From: JBCDGZ01 sp038750655
GTDB lineage: Bacteria > Bacteroidota > Bacteroidia > Chitinophagales > Saprospiraceae
DNA: 64,000 nt
Assembly (NCBI GenBank): GCA_038750655.1
Contig: JBCDGZ010000018.1
Span: 1 to 64,000, forward strand
Direction: 5' to 3'
The position numbers and the translations under genes are program-made. How positions within the stretch are numbered: position 1 is the stretch's first letter; every line of letters starts with the position of its first letter. This document shows positions 25,603 to 34,820 of the stretch, piece by piece. The notes under the pieces are model-generated. The model saw nothing but the letters and a program-made list of their open reading frames with translations, was not told the origin of the DNA and searched no databases.

Positions 25603-28233
25603 CTATTGCTTGATGAGCTTCAAGCTAGCTGTTTCTGTATTTGAAGTTAGCCGGACAATGTAGTTCCCCGCTGGGTAATTGCTCAGGTCGATTTGCTCTC
25701 GGGTCAAGCCCGTAGGGTTGACCGCCCAGGGAAGTTCCTGCAGCAGACGACCGTTGATGTCCAGCACTTGAAGGCGCGTATCGTCCAGGCCTTCTCCCTG
25801 CAATTCAACATTGACCAAGCCTGTACTTGGATTGGGGAAGGCTTTGAATTTACCTTCTTCTACCAACGTATTTTTAACCGAAGTGAGGTCACCGATCTGG
25901 AAGTCCCAGATACCGCGTCCGTAGGTGCCAAATCTCACAATTTCTAATTCAGGTAAGTATTCTACCGACCAATAAGTCTGGGTTGGTGCATTCATTCCGG
26001 ACATGTCGAACCAGCGTTCCTCTTCGGCGATGTAGACGTAAGGTCCTGCCTCGGTAGCCGCAAAAATTAGGCTTTCATCTTCGTTGGAGGCCAGGCCGAT
26101 CACCAGCGTTGGTGGCAGTCCTTCGTTCATCGGAGTGAAAGAGAAACCATTATCCGTCGTCTTATAAATCGCAGGATTGGAGTAGCCACTTCCACCGAAA
26201 TAAACGGTATTAGCGTCTACTTTAGAAGGAAGGATGGCGGCACCATAGAGATACTGGCCGGTCGGAACGAAGTCCAGGCTTTGCTCCCAGCTCAACCCGC
26301 GATCTGTAGAAGTAAAAAAGCGGCCGTTGGTAGTGGCGGCGTACCAATTATTAGTATTGACCTCCGAGATACCAAGGGCAGATACTTCACCATTGGTTTC
26401 GGAACGGAAGTCAAAAGGCATATTTTCTACTTCTATGTCGAATCCATTTTGCACTTGCATACGGATTAGGTAAGAACCGTTGCCATCCTGCTCAGCACTA
26501 CCTCCGGCTACATAAATGATATTCTGTGTAGGGTCGGGATCGGCAATCATCGGTGGAATCCAGACCGATTCGTTATTAGAGTCAATTCTGTAGGTCGCCG
26601 AGCGGCCTTCCGTTTGGGGAAAATCATAATAATTGACTGTTCCCCAGGGATAGACGGTCCAAAGTCTTGTTCCATTTTCTGTAAAAACAATATGGCCATA
26701 ATCTCCAGAAATCACTTGATCCATAGACATGATTTCATCATTATCGGAGGTGAAGCCTCGTTGGAAGCCCTGATCCTGTGTACCACCATAGATGTAAGCG
26801 GAGTTGGTTGGATCAGTGCGCACATCATAAAACTGGCCTACATTAAGCCCCGACATGGCAATATTCTGATTATTCCGCGCCTCATCATAGGTAACGCTAA
26901 GTCCTCCGTGATTAGAGATCAGCAAGAAGGGATCGCCCTGGCGGTCCTTAAATTCATTGAAATACATCATGTCAGCGTGGAGCTTGAATTCCACATCACC
27001 GTAGTATTCCCACCAGCCGTTGATTTTATTCCAAGTCACCCCACCATCCACAGATCGGTAAGGCTCCACTTCGCCCATCAGCATAAAGTCTGGGTTAGAA
27101 GGCGAAATATAAATGCCGACCCTCCAGGGATTTTTTTCTAGTCTTCCAATTCTTTCCCAGTCAATCCCTTCATTTTCGGAGGCATAGACATATACGCTAT
27201 CAACCTCATTGGCTCTATCATATTCAAAATCGTAAGCGATAAAACGGCGGGTATTTTCATCAACTTGGATAGCAGCAAGATTGGCCCTTGCCGACTTGAA
27301 GCCAAAGCCGCCATTATTGATAATCAACTCCATCCTGCCCGTTGACTCTAGATAGATATAAAAACGGGTGCTTGTACCACTCACCTTTTCAACGAGATAG
27401 ACATCATTGGTTCCGTGTGGATTACAAAGTTTGTAATCGTTGAAATTGCCACCTTCCATCGTTTGAACGGCAATGTAATTCTTGCCTTGGTTATCCGAGC
27501 GATACACCCGAATATTGCCTTGGCCAGTTGGTCTGGCGAGCATGAAAACAGTTTGGTTTTCATCGTCGAGGACCAAGCCCTGCGAGCTACCGCCGGTAGA
27601 ATTGGCCAGAAATATACCGCCGGATTGATTCCAAGTCACCCCTTCGTCATCAGAATAGTGGGGCCGACCAGCAGTAACAGCCAACCAACGACGTCCTTCA
27701 TCCGTCTGAACTTGGGCCAAAAAGCCCTCATCGAACTGAAGGTCCTGGTTAATGACTTCCCATCCAGAACCATCGCGGGCTCCTTTCCAGAAGGTTCCCC
27801 CGTCGGAGATCAAGTAAATCTGGTCTTCTTCGGCATCATAGGCCGTAGCGATGACGCTGCCGGCCTGATTGCTGCTGCCGCGCTCCTTCCAAGTTCCGGT
27901 CAAATAGCCATCAGCGATGATTTCGTCGCCTCCCCGGCTACTGACACTGCTGCCGGCGGCGGCGCGGCGGCGATGCCGCTCAAAGCGCGTTTGGTATTCA
28001 ATGGTTCGCCAATCGACACCAGGTGCCGCTTTGTGCATCATTTCCAGCCAAGCTTCGCGCTTGCTCTGGTTGTCTTCCCCCTCATCAGCATCCGTGAAAA
28101 CCTCCGTCCGGCCATCCGTAGGAGCAGGATAGGCTTTGGCAGGCAAGGGCGTTGTAGAAGGAGTGATGATAAAATAGCTGGCAGCGGCAATGGCCAATAG
28201 TGCGAGAGTGAGTAGTGCGTATCTGGTTTTCAT
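25603..28233 (-). CDS. Secreted beta-propeller (BNR-like) protein with T9SS sorting domain
   Basis: An 876-residue exported protein: signal segment (about 5-25), a linker, then a propeller of Asp-box/BNR-like repeats (for example GGTFWKGARDGSGW, YRSVDGGVTWNKI, IYKTTDNGFSF), and a C-terminal T9SS type A sorting domain beginning at FPNPSTGLVNVEL near 795. It is a more distant relative of the two propeller proteins at 13053 and 16777, entering the repeats through GTWKERGSSNQAGSV. It lacks dockerin and cohesin modules. A conserved hairpin lies in its upstream region (28285-28314). Surface location is expected; ligand unknown. Confidence 0.85.
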   Translation of the reverse strand: MKTRYALLTLALLAIAAASYFIITPSTTPLPAKAYPAPTDGRTEVFTDADEGEDNQSKREAWLEMMHKAAPGVDWRTIEYQTRFERHRRRAAAGSSVSSRGGDEIIADGYLTGTWKERGSSNQAGSVIATAYDAEEDQIYLISDGGTFWKGARDGSGWEVINQDLQFDEGFLAQVQTDEGRRWLAVTAGRPHYSDDEGVTWNQSGGIFLANSTGGSSQGLVLDDENQTVFMLARPTGQGNIRVYRSDNQGKNYIAVQTMEGGNFNDYKLCNPHGTNDVYLVEKVSGTSTRFYIYLESTGRMELIINNGGFGFKSARANLAAIQVDENTRRFIAYDFEYDRANEVDSVYVYASENEGIDWERIGRLEKNPWRVGIYISPSNPDFMLMGEVEPYRSVDGGVTWNKINGWWEYYGDVEFKLHADMMYFNEFKDRQGDPFLLISNHGGLSVTYDEARNNQNIAMSGLNVGQFYDVRTDPTNSAYIYGGTQDQGFQRGFTSDNDEIMSMDQVISGDYGHIVFTENGTRLWTVYPWGTVNYYDFPQTEGRSATYRIDSNNESVWIPPMIADPDPTQNIIYVAGGSAEQDGNGSYLIRMQVQNGFDIEVENMPFDFRSETNGEVSALGISEVNTNNWYAATTNGRFFTSTDRGLSWEQSLDFVPTGQYLYGAAILPSKVDANTVYFGGSGYSNPAIYKTTDNGFSFTPMNEGLPPTLVIGLASNEDESLIFAATEAGPYVYIAEEERWFDMSGMNAPTQTYWSVEYLPELEIVRFGTYGRGIWDFQIGDLTSVKNTLVEEGKFKAFPNPSTGLVNVELQGEGLDDTRLQVLDINGRLLQELPWAVNPTGLTREQIDLSNYPAGNYIVRLTSNTETASLKLIKQ

Positions 28234-28284
28234 TTAAGTGTACTTTTTAAATATTTACATAGCTTTGATTAGTGAGTAGTAAGT

Positions 28285-28314
28285 TGACACTAGCCTCGGT
28301 AACCGAGGTTGTCA
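28285..28314. promoter_or_regulatory. Interrupted palindrome TGACA-CCTCGG-CCGAGG-TGTCA
   Basis: CCTCGG (28294-28299) and CCGAGG (28303-28308) pair around a TAA loop, and TGACA/TGTCA extend the stem outward. It lies between the end of the symporter gene and the start of the propeller gene, with no U-tract, so it could be a terminator or an operator. Confidence 0.35.
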
Positions 28315-28372
28315 GTTATTGCTTGTTTGATCAATTATCCTAAATCAATGGGGAATACGGACGTTCTTTTCC

Positions 28373-28390
28373 TACCTATAAAGATAGGTA
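28373..28390. promoter_or_regulatory. Perfect inverted repeat TACCTAT-n4-ATAGGTA
   Basis: Seven-base arms with loop AAAG, in the same gap as the previous hairpin and about 65 bases beyond the stop of the symporter gene on its strand. TTTACCTAC repeats part of the arm just after it. It could be a regulator-binding site or a weak terminator. Confidence 0.3.
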
Positions 28391-28454
28391 TTTACCTACA
28401 CAAAAAAGGGGCTTTGCTGTCAGCTTTCAGACAAATAATAGATTGAAAGGTCAT

Positions 28455-29774
28455 CTAGATCACATCAGCAAGGTTGTCGTCCCAATTTTGCACCTTGGGT
28501 CGTCCCAATTTACCTACACTTTTACCTACCAGCATGGCCACAGTGGCATCTCCTGTGACATTGATCGTGGTCCGGCACATATCTAATGGTCGATCCACGG
28601 CGAAGATGAGGGCCAAACCGATCGCCATTTTCTCGGCGGGAAGACCTATTGTTTCCAGTACAATTACCAGCATCACCATTCCAGCGCCGGGAACGGCGGC
28701 CGAGCCGATGGAGGCCATTAGGGCTGTGAGGATAATGGACAGCTGTCCTCCCAGCGTCAAGTCGTGGTCTAGCGCCTGGCAAATGAAAACAGCGGCTACG
28801 GCTTGGTAGAGGCTGGTTCCGTCCATATTGATGGTGGCACCGACGGGGCAGACGAAGCTGGTCACTTCTTTTTCGACGCCGAGGTGCTCCTCTACTCGTT
28901 CCATCGTCACCGGCAAAGTGGCGGCGCTGGAACTGGTGGAAAAGGCTAATAATTGGGCAGGACTGATGCCATTGAGAAATTCGCGGGGCGATCGGCGGGT
29001 AAAGATGTACACGGCGCTTACATAAATGGCGACCATGAGTAATAATCCCCCCAATACGCTCATGAAGTACCACAGCAAGGCGATGTATAAATCTGGATTA
29101 TTAGTTTCTACGATAAGGGAGGCCAGTAGGGCAAAGACGGCCAGGGGCGCGATGAGCATGATCAGGTCGACCATTTTGAGGATGACATCGTTGAGGCCGT
29201 CGAAAAAGGCTTTCACAGGGGCTGCCCGGCCGGGGTCTATCAGGAGTAAGCTGATGCCGAAGAAGATGACAAAGAAAATGACTTGCAGCATCGAGCGATT
29301 GTCGCTGGCGGCGTGGAAGATGTTGGACGGCACCATGTCGACGACAAACTGCAAGGGGCCTTTGCTTTTTTGCTTTTGGGCGCTTTCGACCCGTGCTGCG
29401 CCTTGGCTAGAGTAGGCCTCAGAAAGTTCGGTCAGGGTTTCTGGGCTGACTTTCTCTCCAGGTTGTACAATATTGACGATCAGCAGGCCGATGGTGATGG
29501 CAATAATAGTGGTGAGGATATACAGACCGATGGTGCGCCCACCGATTTGTGAGAATTTCGAAATGTCTTTAAGGTCAGCAATACCCTTGATCAAAGAGGC
29601 GATGATGAGGGGGATAGCGATGAGTTTGAGAAGATTAATGAAGATGGTACCGATGGGTTTGATCCAATCTCTGACGAGGTCGCCCCCCCAGCTGGTACCA
29701 GAAACGAGGATGCCAAATATAACACCGGCGAACATACCGATGAGGATTTGCCAATGCAGGGCTATCTTTCTCAT
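28455..29774 (-). CDS. Dicarboxylate/amino acid:cation symporter (DAACS family, GltP/DctA-like)
   Basis: A 439-residue membrane transporter of the sodium/proton:glutamate-dicarboxylate family. Seen are the typical early helices (LHWQILIGMFAGVIFG), the serine-rich hairpin STSSSAATLPVTM near residue 285, the VCPVGATINMDGTSLY motif (NMDGT) near 310 and a second hairpin SIGSAAVPGAGMVMLVIVLE near 355, followed by FAVDRPLDMCRTTINVTGD, which holds the conserved substrate-binding Asp and Arg. Glutamate, aspartate or C4-dicarboxylates are likely substrates; Na+ versus H+ coupling cannot be read by eye. An N-terminal extension of 30 residues in the second loop (SSQGAARVESAQKQKSKGPLQ) is longer than in many homologues. 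Confidence 0.92.
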   Translation of the reverse strand: MRKIALHWQILIGMFAGVIFGILVSGTSWGGDLVRDWIKPIGTIFINLLKLIAIPLIIASLIKGIADLKDISKFSQIGGRTIGLYILTTIIAITIGLLIVNIVQPGEKVSPETLTELSEAYSSQGAARVESAQKQKSKGPLQFVVDMVPSNIFHAASDNRSMLQVIFFVIFFGISLLLIDPGRAAPVKAFFDGLNDVILKMVDLIMLIAPLAVFALLASLIVETNNPDLYIALLWYFMSVLGGLLLMVAIYVSAVYIFTRRSPREFLNGISPAQLLAFSTSSSAATLPVTMERVEEHLGVEKEVTSFVCPVGATINMDGTSLYQAVAAVFICQALDHDLTLGGQLSIILTALMASIGSAAVPGAGMVMLVIVLETIGLPAEKMAIGLALIFAVDRPLDMCRTTINVTGDATVAMLVGKSVGKLGRPKVQNWDDNLADVI

Positions 29775-29834
29775 GCGTAAGGGATTTTAGGTTAAGCTGT
29801 GGGGCACAAAATAGTAAATAAAACCAATTTTGCG

Positions 29835-30506
29835 CTACTCCGGGCGGATTACCCGGGTCATTTCCCGCTTACCGGGCGGCCCCGGCAGGGATTCCAGCTC
29901 GAAGCCGATGGCTTTCAAGATGCGCTTAACTACCCCCTTGGCGCAGTAGGTCGTCAAAACGCCACCTGGCCGCAGGGCATCGTACATTTTTTGCAGCATC
30001 GGCCGCTCCCAAAGCTCCGGCTGTGCGTTGGGGGCAAAGGCATCGAAGTAAATGATGTCGAAGGTTTGCTGGTAGCGGAGGGCTTCAAAGTGCTGTTGAC
30101 TTTTCAGGAAAGTGAAATTGGGATGTAATGGATGGGGCTGCTCCCAGGCACATTGGTGCATTTGGAGAAAGTGATCCTCGAATTGTGGGCTTTGCAGCTG
30201 GGCGCAGAAGTTGAGGGTTTTTGCTTGTTCGACAGGGATGGGGTAGGCCTCGATGCTGGTGTAGTGGAGTTGCAATTGGTGTTGCTCGGCAGCCATCAGG
30301 CTCATCAGCGCATTGAGACCCGTTCCAAAGCCGATTTCGAGAAGCTGAAGTTGTTGCTGAGCCTGGGCCTTGAATAGAAGAGCGCGTTCGATAAAAACGT
30401 GTTGGGTTTCTTGAATAGCGCCGTGTCGAGAGTGATAGCTGACCCCGAATTGTTCAGAATGTATGGAATGAGAGCCATCATCGGTGATAAATAGGAAACC
30501 TTTCAT
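29835..30506 (-). CDS. mnmD: tRNA 5-methylaminomethyl-2-thiouridine methyltransferase MnmD
   Basis: A 223-residue stand-alone MnmD (the methyltransferase half of MnmC in proteobacteria), which finishes the wobble-uridine modification of some tRNAs using SAM. The SAM loop LLEIGFGTGLN is at about 55-65 and the family motif YFDAFAPNAQPELW at 153-166; YCAKGVVKRILKAIGFELESLPGPPGKREM ends the protein as usual. The oxidoreductase half (MnmC1) is absent, as is common outside proteobacteria. Its gene is 60 bases upstream of the symporter gene and 69 bases downstream of ytxJ. Confidence 0.92.
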   Translation of the reverse strand: MKGFLFITDDGSHSIHSEQFGVSYHSRHGAIQETQHVFIERALLFKAQAQQQLQLLEIGFGTGLNALMSLMAAEQHQLQLHYTSIEAYPIPVEQAKTLNFCAQLQSPQFEDHFLQMHQCAWEQPHPLHPNFTFLKSQQHFEALRYQQTFDIIYFDAFAPNAQPELWERPMLQKMYDALRPGGVLTTYCAKGVVKRILKAIGFELESLPGPPGKREMTRVIRPE

Positions 30507-30575
30507 ATGAACACATATAAATCAAGCATGCCGGAACGACATACGATTAGAAAAGGGATTGCCAGACTATATTCT

Positions 30576-30923
30576 TTAGAAAGTATCCTCGAAACACTCC
30601 CGCAATTCATCCACCGTAATATCCAAATGAGAGGCATCATAAGTGCTCTCTCCATCGCGGATCAGGATGAGCTGTGGAGATTCGTGGTAAACGGAAAAGG
30701 TCTCAGCGATTAGCGTGGAAATGTCTCGATGGGCAATCAGATCGAGATAGTACATTTCTAGTTCATTTTCCCTGAAGTCCCAACTTTCTTCCAGGCGGTA
30801 TTTAGCCATACTACTGATGGAACATCGGGTGCTGTGTTTGAAAATAGCGCAGGGTACGGTAGCTGATCGGGAGCGAATCTCTTCGACCTGATGAGCGGCA
30901 GTCAACGGAATCCAGTTGATCAT
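30576..30923 (-). CDS. ytxJ: YtxJ-family monothiol bacilliredoxin-like protein
   Basis: A 115-residue thioredoxin-fold protein of the YtxJ family, proposed to handle bacillithiol mixed disulfides in the cytoplasm. The family active site appears as HSTRCSISSMA with Cys34, the single active-site cysteine; the ISTLIAETFSVYHESPQLILIRDGE region near 70-90 is also typical, including the cis-Pro. It starts 2 bases after the stop of the small lipoprotein gene, so the two form a unit. Confidence 0.9.
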   Translation of the reverse strand: MINWIPLTAAHQVEEIRSRSATVPCAIFKHSTRCSISSMAKYRLEESWDFRENELEMYYLDLIAHRDISTLIAETFSVYHESPQLILIRDGESTYDASHLDITVDELRECFEDTF

Positions 30924-30925
30924 AC

Positions 30926-31084
30926 TTAGTCCTTTATGATCGCAGGCAGTTGATCGACAACTTCGGTGACAACATCACCGACAGAAAAAGTAGGACATCC
31001 CATGCCTCGGTTGCAAGAGCTAAGGCTGGCCATCAGTGCAAGAAATGCGATGAAAGGGATTAACTTTTTGATTTTCTTAGTCAT
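30926..31084 (-). CDS. 52-residue lipoprotein
   Basis: A short gene, read by hand, of 53 codons including the stop. The product begins with a basic KKIKK stretch, has a hydrophobic core IPFIAFLALMASL and a lipobox LSSC at residues 21-24, and leaves only 28 mature residues ending in VVDQLPAIIKD. The mature part has two cysteines besides the acylated one (Cys24): in fact one further, in MGCPTF. It would be a tiny outer- or inner-membrane lipoprotein with unknown role. It precedes ytxJ by 2 bases and probably shares its transcript. Confidence 0.7.
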   Translation of the reverse strand: MTKKIKKLIPFIAFLALMASLSSCNRGMGCPTFSVGDVVTEVVDQLPAIIKD

Positions 31085-31227
31085 GGTAATACTTCAGTTT
31101 GAAATTTGAGGGAACGAAAATACGAAGCCTTTTCTTTTAAGAAACGCTAAAATTAATAATTTTCAGTCTAACGCCCGACTTTCGATTCTTATTGTTTAAC
31201 AAAAAAATACAGCTTAAGGTTTTTAGG

Positions 31228-31235
31228 TATATTTG
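31228..31235 (+). promoter_or_regulatory. Bacteroidota -7 box TATATTTG
   Basis: Exact TAnnTTTG match 20 bases before the mpl start chosen here. Confidence 0.5.
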
Positions 31236-31255
31236 TCGCCAAACATTAATTGTCC

Positions 31256-32608
31256 ATGCGAATACACCTGATTGCTATAGGAGGGAGCGCGATGCATAAT
31301 CTCGCTATTGCATTACATATCAATCATTATACCGTTTCTGGTTCGGATGATGAAATCTATAATCCTGCTCGCGATCGTCTGGCCCACCACGGCCTATTGC
31401 CCGCTCAGATGGGCTGGGATGCGGGCCGTATTCACGCCGACATTGACCTCATCATCCTGGGGATGCACGCGCGCCCGGACAACCCCGAGCTGGCCCGCGC
31501 CCGCGAACTTAACATCCCCATTCAGTCCTATCCCGAGTTTTTATATAATCAGGCGCAGCACAAAACCCGCGTTGTCGTCGCCGGCAGTCACGGTAAGACC
31601 ACCACGACCTCTATGATCATGCACGTTTTGCAGTACCATAATCAGGATTATGACTACCTGGTCGGTGCGCAGTTGGAAGGTTTTGACAATATGGTACGAC
31701 TTTCTGATGCGCCGTTGATGGTGATAGAGGGCGATGAATACCTTTCGTCGGCTTTGGATCGCCGGCCCAAAATGCTGCATTATCGCCCCCAGATCGCCAT
31801 TATCACCGGAATCGCCTGGGACCACATCAATGTCTTTCCTACCTTCGAGAATTACTGTGAACAGTTTGCCCTCTTCTGTCAAAGTATGCCGGCGGGCGCT
31901 CAGCTGATGTACTTTGCCGCCGATGAACAGTTGGAGGCGATTGTTGCCCAGCACGGCCAGCACTTAGACGCTACTGGCTACCGTGCTTTTGCTGCGGAGT
32001 TGAAGGAGGGGCAGACAGTGCTGCGTCGGGAGAATGGAGCGCCAGTTCCGCTTTCGGTCTTCGGGCAACACAATCTGGCCAACCTACGGGCCGCTTTCCT
32101 GGCCTGCCGTCAACTAGAGATCAGCGAAGAGGCCTTCTTCGAAGCCATCCCTAGCTTCCGAGGGGCCGCCAAGCGGCTACAGCTGATCAAGGAATTGCCC
32201 GACAGCATCGCTTACCTGGATTTTGCCCATGCGCCCTCTAAAGTAGAAGCCACCATCCATGCGCTCCAAGAACAATATCCGCAGCGGCAGTTGCTGGCCT
32301 GTTTGGAGCTGCACACCTTTAGTAGTTTGAATCAAAAATTTCTGAAAGAATACCGCGAAAAGATGAATAAGGCGGATCAGGCCATCGTATTCTATAGCCC
32401 TCACACCCTGGAAATGAAGCGAATGCCGCCCATTTCTGCCCAAGACATCCAAACGGCCTTCGGCCACCCCAACCTACAGGTCATCACCGACAAAGAGGCT
32501 TTGGCCGCGCAGCTCAACCAGACCGACTGGACCGACCGTAACCTGCTTCTGATGAGTTCGGGGACCTTCGGCGGCCTCCACTGGTCCTCATTTCCCCATT
32601 TCACTTAG
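31256..32608 (+). CDS. mpl: UDP-N-acetylmuramate:L-alanyl-gamma-D-glutamyl-meso-diaminopimelate ligase (Mpl), murein recycling
   Basis: A 450-residue Mur-ligase-family enzyme that attaches the recovered tripeptide to UDP-MurNAc. The start MRIHLIAIGGSAMHNLAIAL matches the MRIHxxGIxGxxM of the family; the upstream TTG at 31250 would only add two residues. The ATP loop GSHGKTTTT is near residues 108-116, SMIEGDEYLSSALD-type motif near 160-175, the central DHINVFPTFENY near 195, and the C-terminal YLDFAHAPSKVEATIHAL near 320. Length and motifs suit Mpl better than MurC or MurD. Its last 21 bases overlap the 3' end of the convergent DUF389 gene. Together with M23 and NlpC/P60 genes in the window it points to active peptidoglycan turnover. 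Confidence 0.88.
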   Translation: MRIHLIAIGGSAMHNLAIALHINHYTVSGSDDEIYNPARDRLAHHGLLPAQMGWDAGRIHADIDLIILGMHARPDNPELARARELNIPIQSYPEFLYNQAQHKTRVVVAGSHGKTTTTSMIMHVLQYHNQDYDYLVGAQLEGFDNMVRLSDAPLMVIEGDEYLSSALDRRPKMLHYRPQIAIITGIAWDHINVFPTFENYCEQFALFCQSMPAGAQLMYFAADEQLEAIVAQHGQHLDATGYRAFAAELKEGQTVLRRENGAPVPLSVFGQHNLANLRAAFLACRQLEISEEAFFEAIPSFRGAAKRLQLIKELPDSIAYLDFAHAPSKVEATIHALQEQYPQRQLLACLELHTFSSLNQKFLKEYREKMNKADQAIVFYSPHTLEMKRMPPISAQDIQTAFGHPNLQVITDKEALAAQLNQTDWTDRNLLLMSSGTFGGLHWSSFPHFT

Positions 32609-34045
32609 CTGGGGCTGCTGACCGGTTTTCGAGCTTAAAAAGCCTCTGAGCCGCTCTTCGATCTTCCTTCTATCCCGTACCCTTTTCCAGGCAATCGAGA
32701 GCATCGGAGATTTAGGGGAGTCGGTGGAATCAATGTGATAGTATTTCACCGAATCAATAACATCGCCGTAGAGCGCCATGATTTCCCGCTCGACCGATCG
32801 TTCCAATAAACTATCGCCCGTGAGCATATCAATGCGTTTTTCTAGCCGTACAATTTCTTCATTTCGCTCAATGTAGGGCTGATTCATCGCCTCCACAATA
32901 CTATCGATCCGGGTAGATACCTTCGTCTCGATGCTGGTAAACTTCTTCAAATTGATCTCTGAAGTGGGCAGCAGTTCTACCTGAGCGTTTGGAATATAGC
33001 GTCGAATGCTATCTTTATAGGCATCGAGGCTCTTGGAGAGGAGCGGGGCGTAGACCTTGATGGTGATGTCCAGCGTCGAATCTGTGTGTACACTTTCCAG
33101 GGCATCGACGTACTTCATTTCCTTTTTAAAGCTTTTCAGCACGGCTGCTTTGACGGCATTTTCTTCATTGATATTTCTCAGCACCCCTCTTAAAATGAAA
33201 AAGCTGGGTACCAAAACGAGGATACAAAAGATCAAGATGATGCTGTTGGCCCGTTGGCTGCTGGTTTTATCCTGGTGCTGTACCGAGGGGAAATCCAAAA
33301 AGCGGACGATGGCAAAGGTGGCCAGAGCAACCAGTGTGGCGTTGAGAAAAAATAAATAGAAAGAATTGAGGGCAATTTGCCAGTTGTTGAGGTCGGTTAG
33401 GATGTCGAAAGTAGCTTTTTTGGCCGTTCCGTAGCGAATCAGGCTGGCGATACCGAAGCCCGTTACGCAGAGTGGAGGCATCAAGGCAGTGGCGATGGCT
33501 ACCCCCGGAATGGCGTTGGATTTGTCCTTGCGGGAGCCCGAGATGATGCCAGCAATTCCTCCAAAGAGGGCGACCATAGCATCCAGCAAGGTGGGGCGGG
33601 TCCTGGCGCTGATCTGCGGGGTGATGTCTCCGAAGGGGGTAAAGAGAAAGTAGATGGTACTGGTAAACAGCGCAATGCCGATGGCAATCATAAAGTGGCG
33701 CAGCGAGATGTAAAGCCCATTGTAATCATTGATGCCAACGGCCATACCGACGCCCAAAATGGGCGCCATTAGCGGCGAAATCAACATCGCGCCGATGATC
33801 ACCGCCTCCGAGTTGAGGTCCAGGCCCAGCGAGGCGATCATGATCGAGCACATCAGCAGCCAGGCGTTGGCGCCATTCATGCGCTTGTTATTGCGAATGT
33901 TGATGATGGTGCCTTCTTTGTCCAATCCATCCTTCAGGTCGATTAGATCGTGGAAGAAGTCTCTGATCCCACTAAAAATGTCTCCCAGTCCTCGGCTGAT
34001 CTTTTCTTGTGGCTGCTTGCTATTGTTATTGGGCGTAGTCGACAT
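32588..34045 (-). CDS. DUF389-family integral membrane protein
   Basis: A 485-residue protein. The central part (about 60-285) has six or more hydrophobic segments with family motifs GLDLNSEAVIIGAMLISPLMAPILGVG near 75-100 and IATALMPPLCVTGFGIA near 185, as in the DUF389/TIGR00341 family. A long soluble C-terminal region (about 300-485) is charged and may be extracytoplasmic or cytoplasmic. The family's role is unknown. It converges on mpl and is followed on the same strand by the lolD gene upstream (27 bases). Confidence 0.82.
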   Translation of the reverse strand: MSTTPNNNSKQPQEKISRGLGDIFSGIRDFFHDLIDLKDGLDKEGTIINIRNNKRMNGANAWLLMCSIMIASLGLDLNSEAVIIGAMLISPLMAPILGVGMAVGINDYNGLYISLRHFMIAIGIALFTSTIYFLFTPFGDITPQISARTRPTLLDAMVALFGGIAGIISGSRKDKSNAIPGVAIATALMPPLCVTGFGIASLIRYGTAKKATFDILTDLNNWQIALNSFYLFFLNATLVALATFAIVRFLDFPSVQHQDKTSSQRANSIILIFCILVLVPSFFILRGVLRNINEENAVKAAVLKSFKKEMKYVDALESVHTDSTLDITIKVYAPLLSKSLDAYKDSIRRYIPNAQVELLPTSEINLKKFTSIETKVSTRIDSIVEAMNQPYIERNEEIVRLEKRIDMLTGDSLLERSVEREIMALYGDVIDSVKYYHIDSTDSPKSPMLSIAWKRVRDRRKIEERLRGFLSSKTGQQPQLSEMGK

Positions 34046-34072
34046 CTTGGCTAATCGTTGATAAATTGAGGG

Positions 34073-34735
34073 CTAATTGGAGGAATTGATCAGTTGTCCA
34101 TCCTCCATCACCAGAATGCGGTCGCTCATGTTGGCGAGTTCTTGATTGTGGGTGACGATGATGAAGGTTTGTTGAAAATCGTCGCGCAGGCGGAACAGCA
34201 GTTGGTGCAGCTCTTGCGAGGAGGCGGAGTCCAGGTTACCGGAAGGCTCATCGGCGAAGACGATCGCTGGTTTGTTCATCAGTGCGCGGGCCACTGCGAC
34301 GCGTTGTTGTTCACCGCCAGAAAGCTCGGTGGGCTTGTGGGTGCTGCGTTCGGAGAGGCCCAGGTAGTTCAATAGTTCCTTGGCTCGCGCGCGCGCCTGC
34401 GGCTCCGACTGTCCGCCAATAAAAGCGGGGATGCATACATTCTCCAAGGCGGTAAATTCCGGCAGGAGGTGATGAAACTGAAAGATGAAGCCGATGTGTG
34501 TATTGCGAAAGACCGCCAGTTGCTTCTGAGACAGGGCGTTGGCCTTGGTGCTGTCGATGAGCAGCTCGCCGCCGTCGGCCCGGTCGAGGGTCCCAAGGAT
34601 ATGCAGCAGGGTGCTTTTCCCCGCTCCCGACTTGCCAACGATTGATACGATCTCGCCTTTTCCGACCTCCAGGTTGACTCCCTTAAGGACATGAAGGCTC
34701 CCATAGGACTTGTGGATATTACTTGCTTTGATCAT
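34073..34735 (-). CDS. lolD: ABC transporter ATP-binding protein, LolD-like
   Basis: A 220-residue ABC ATPase from the ATG at 34735 (a GTG six bases further out gives two more residues). Motifs: Walker A GKSGAGKST near residue 35-43, Q-loop FIFQFHHLLPEFTALENV, signature LSGGEQQRVAVARAL near 140 and Walker B IVFADEPSGNLD near 160. The LLPEFTALENVCIPAFI context and small size match LolD, which powers release of lipoproteins to the outer membrane with LolCE; MacB-type ATPases are the main alternative. LolC/E partners are not adjacent. It is followed by the DUF389 gene on the same strand, 27 bases away, and the 19-base repeat described below overlaps its upstream region. Confidence 0.85.
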   Translation of the reverse strand: MIKASNIHKSYGSLHVLKGVNLEVGKGEIVSIVGKSGAGKSTLLHILGTLDRADGGELLIDSTKANALSQKQLAVFRNTHIGFIFQFHHLLPEFTALENVCIPAFIGGQSEPQARARAKELLNYLGLSERSTHKPTELSGGEQQRVAVARALMNKPAIVFADEPSGNLDSASSQELHQLLFRLRDDFQQTFIIVTHNQELANMSDRILVMEDGQLINSSN

Positions 34736-34784
34736 TAGCACTCGGCGATTTTATACGGCGTTATCAGTTGTTTTAATAGAAAGC

Positions 34785-34814
34785 ACCAAAAATAAAGATT
34801 CAGATCGTAATTTT
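34785..34814. repeat. 30-base direct repeat, left copy (promoter-like)
   Basis: ACCAAAAATAAAGATTCAG (34785-34803) plus eleven further bases match 38305-38334 at 27 of 30 positions, in the same orientation. On the minus strand it reads TATTTTTG, an exact -7 box (34787-34794), so it is probably the promoter of lolD. Confidence 0.7.
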
Positions 34815-34820
34815 TTATTT

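Noticed and set aside
27415..28200. A 261-codon plus-strand open frame
   Set aside because: It is antisense to the T9SS propeller gene with signal peptide and sorting domain; it has no recognisable product.
30507..30713. A 68-codon plus-strand frame
   Set aside because: Mostly antisense to ytxJ and divergent from mnmD; no conserved features.
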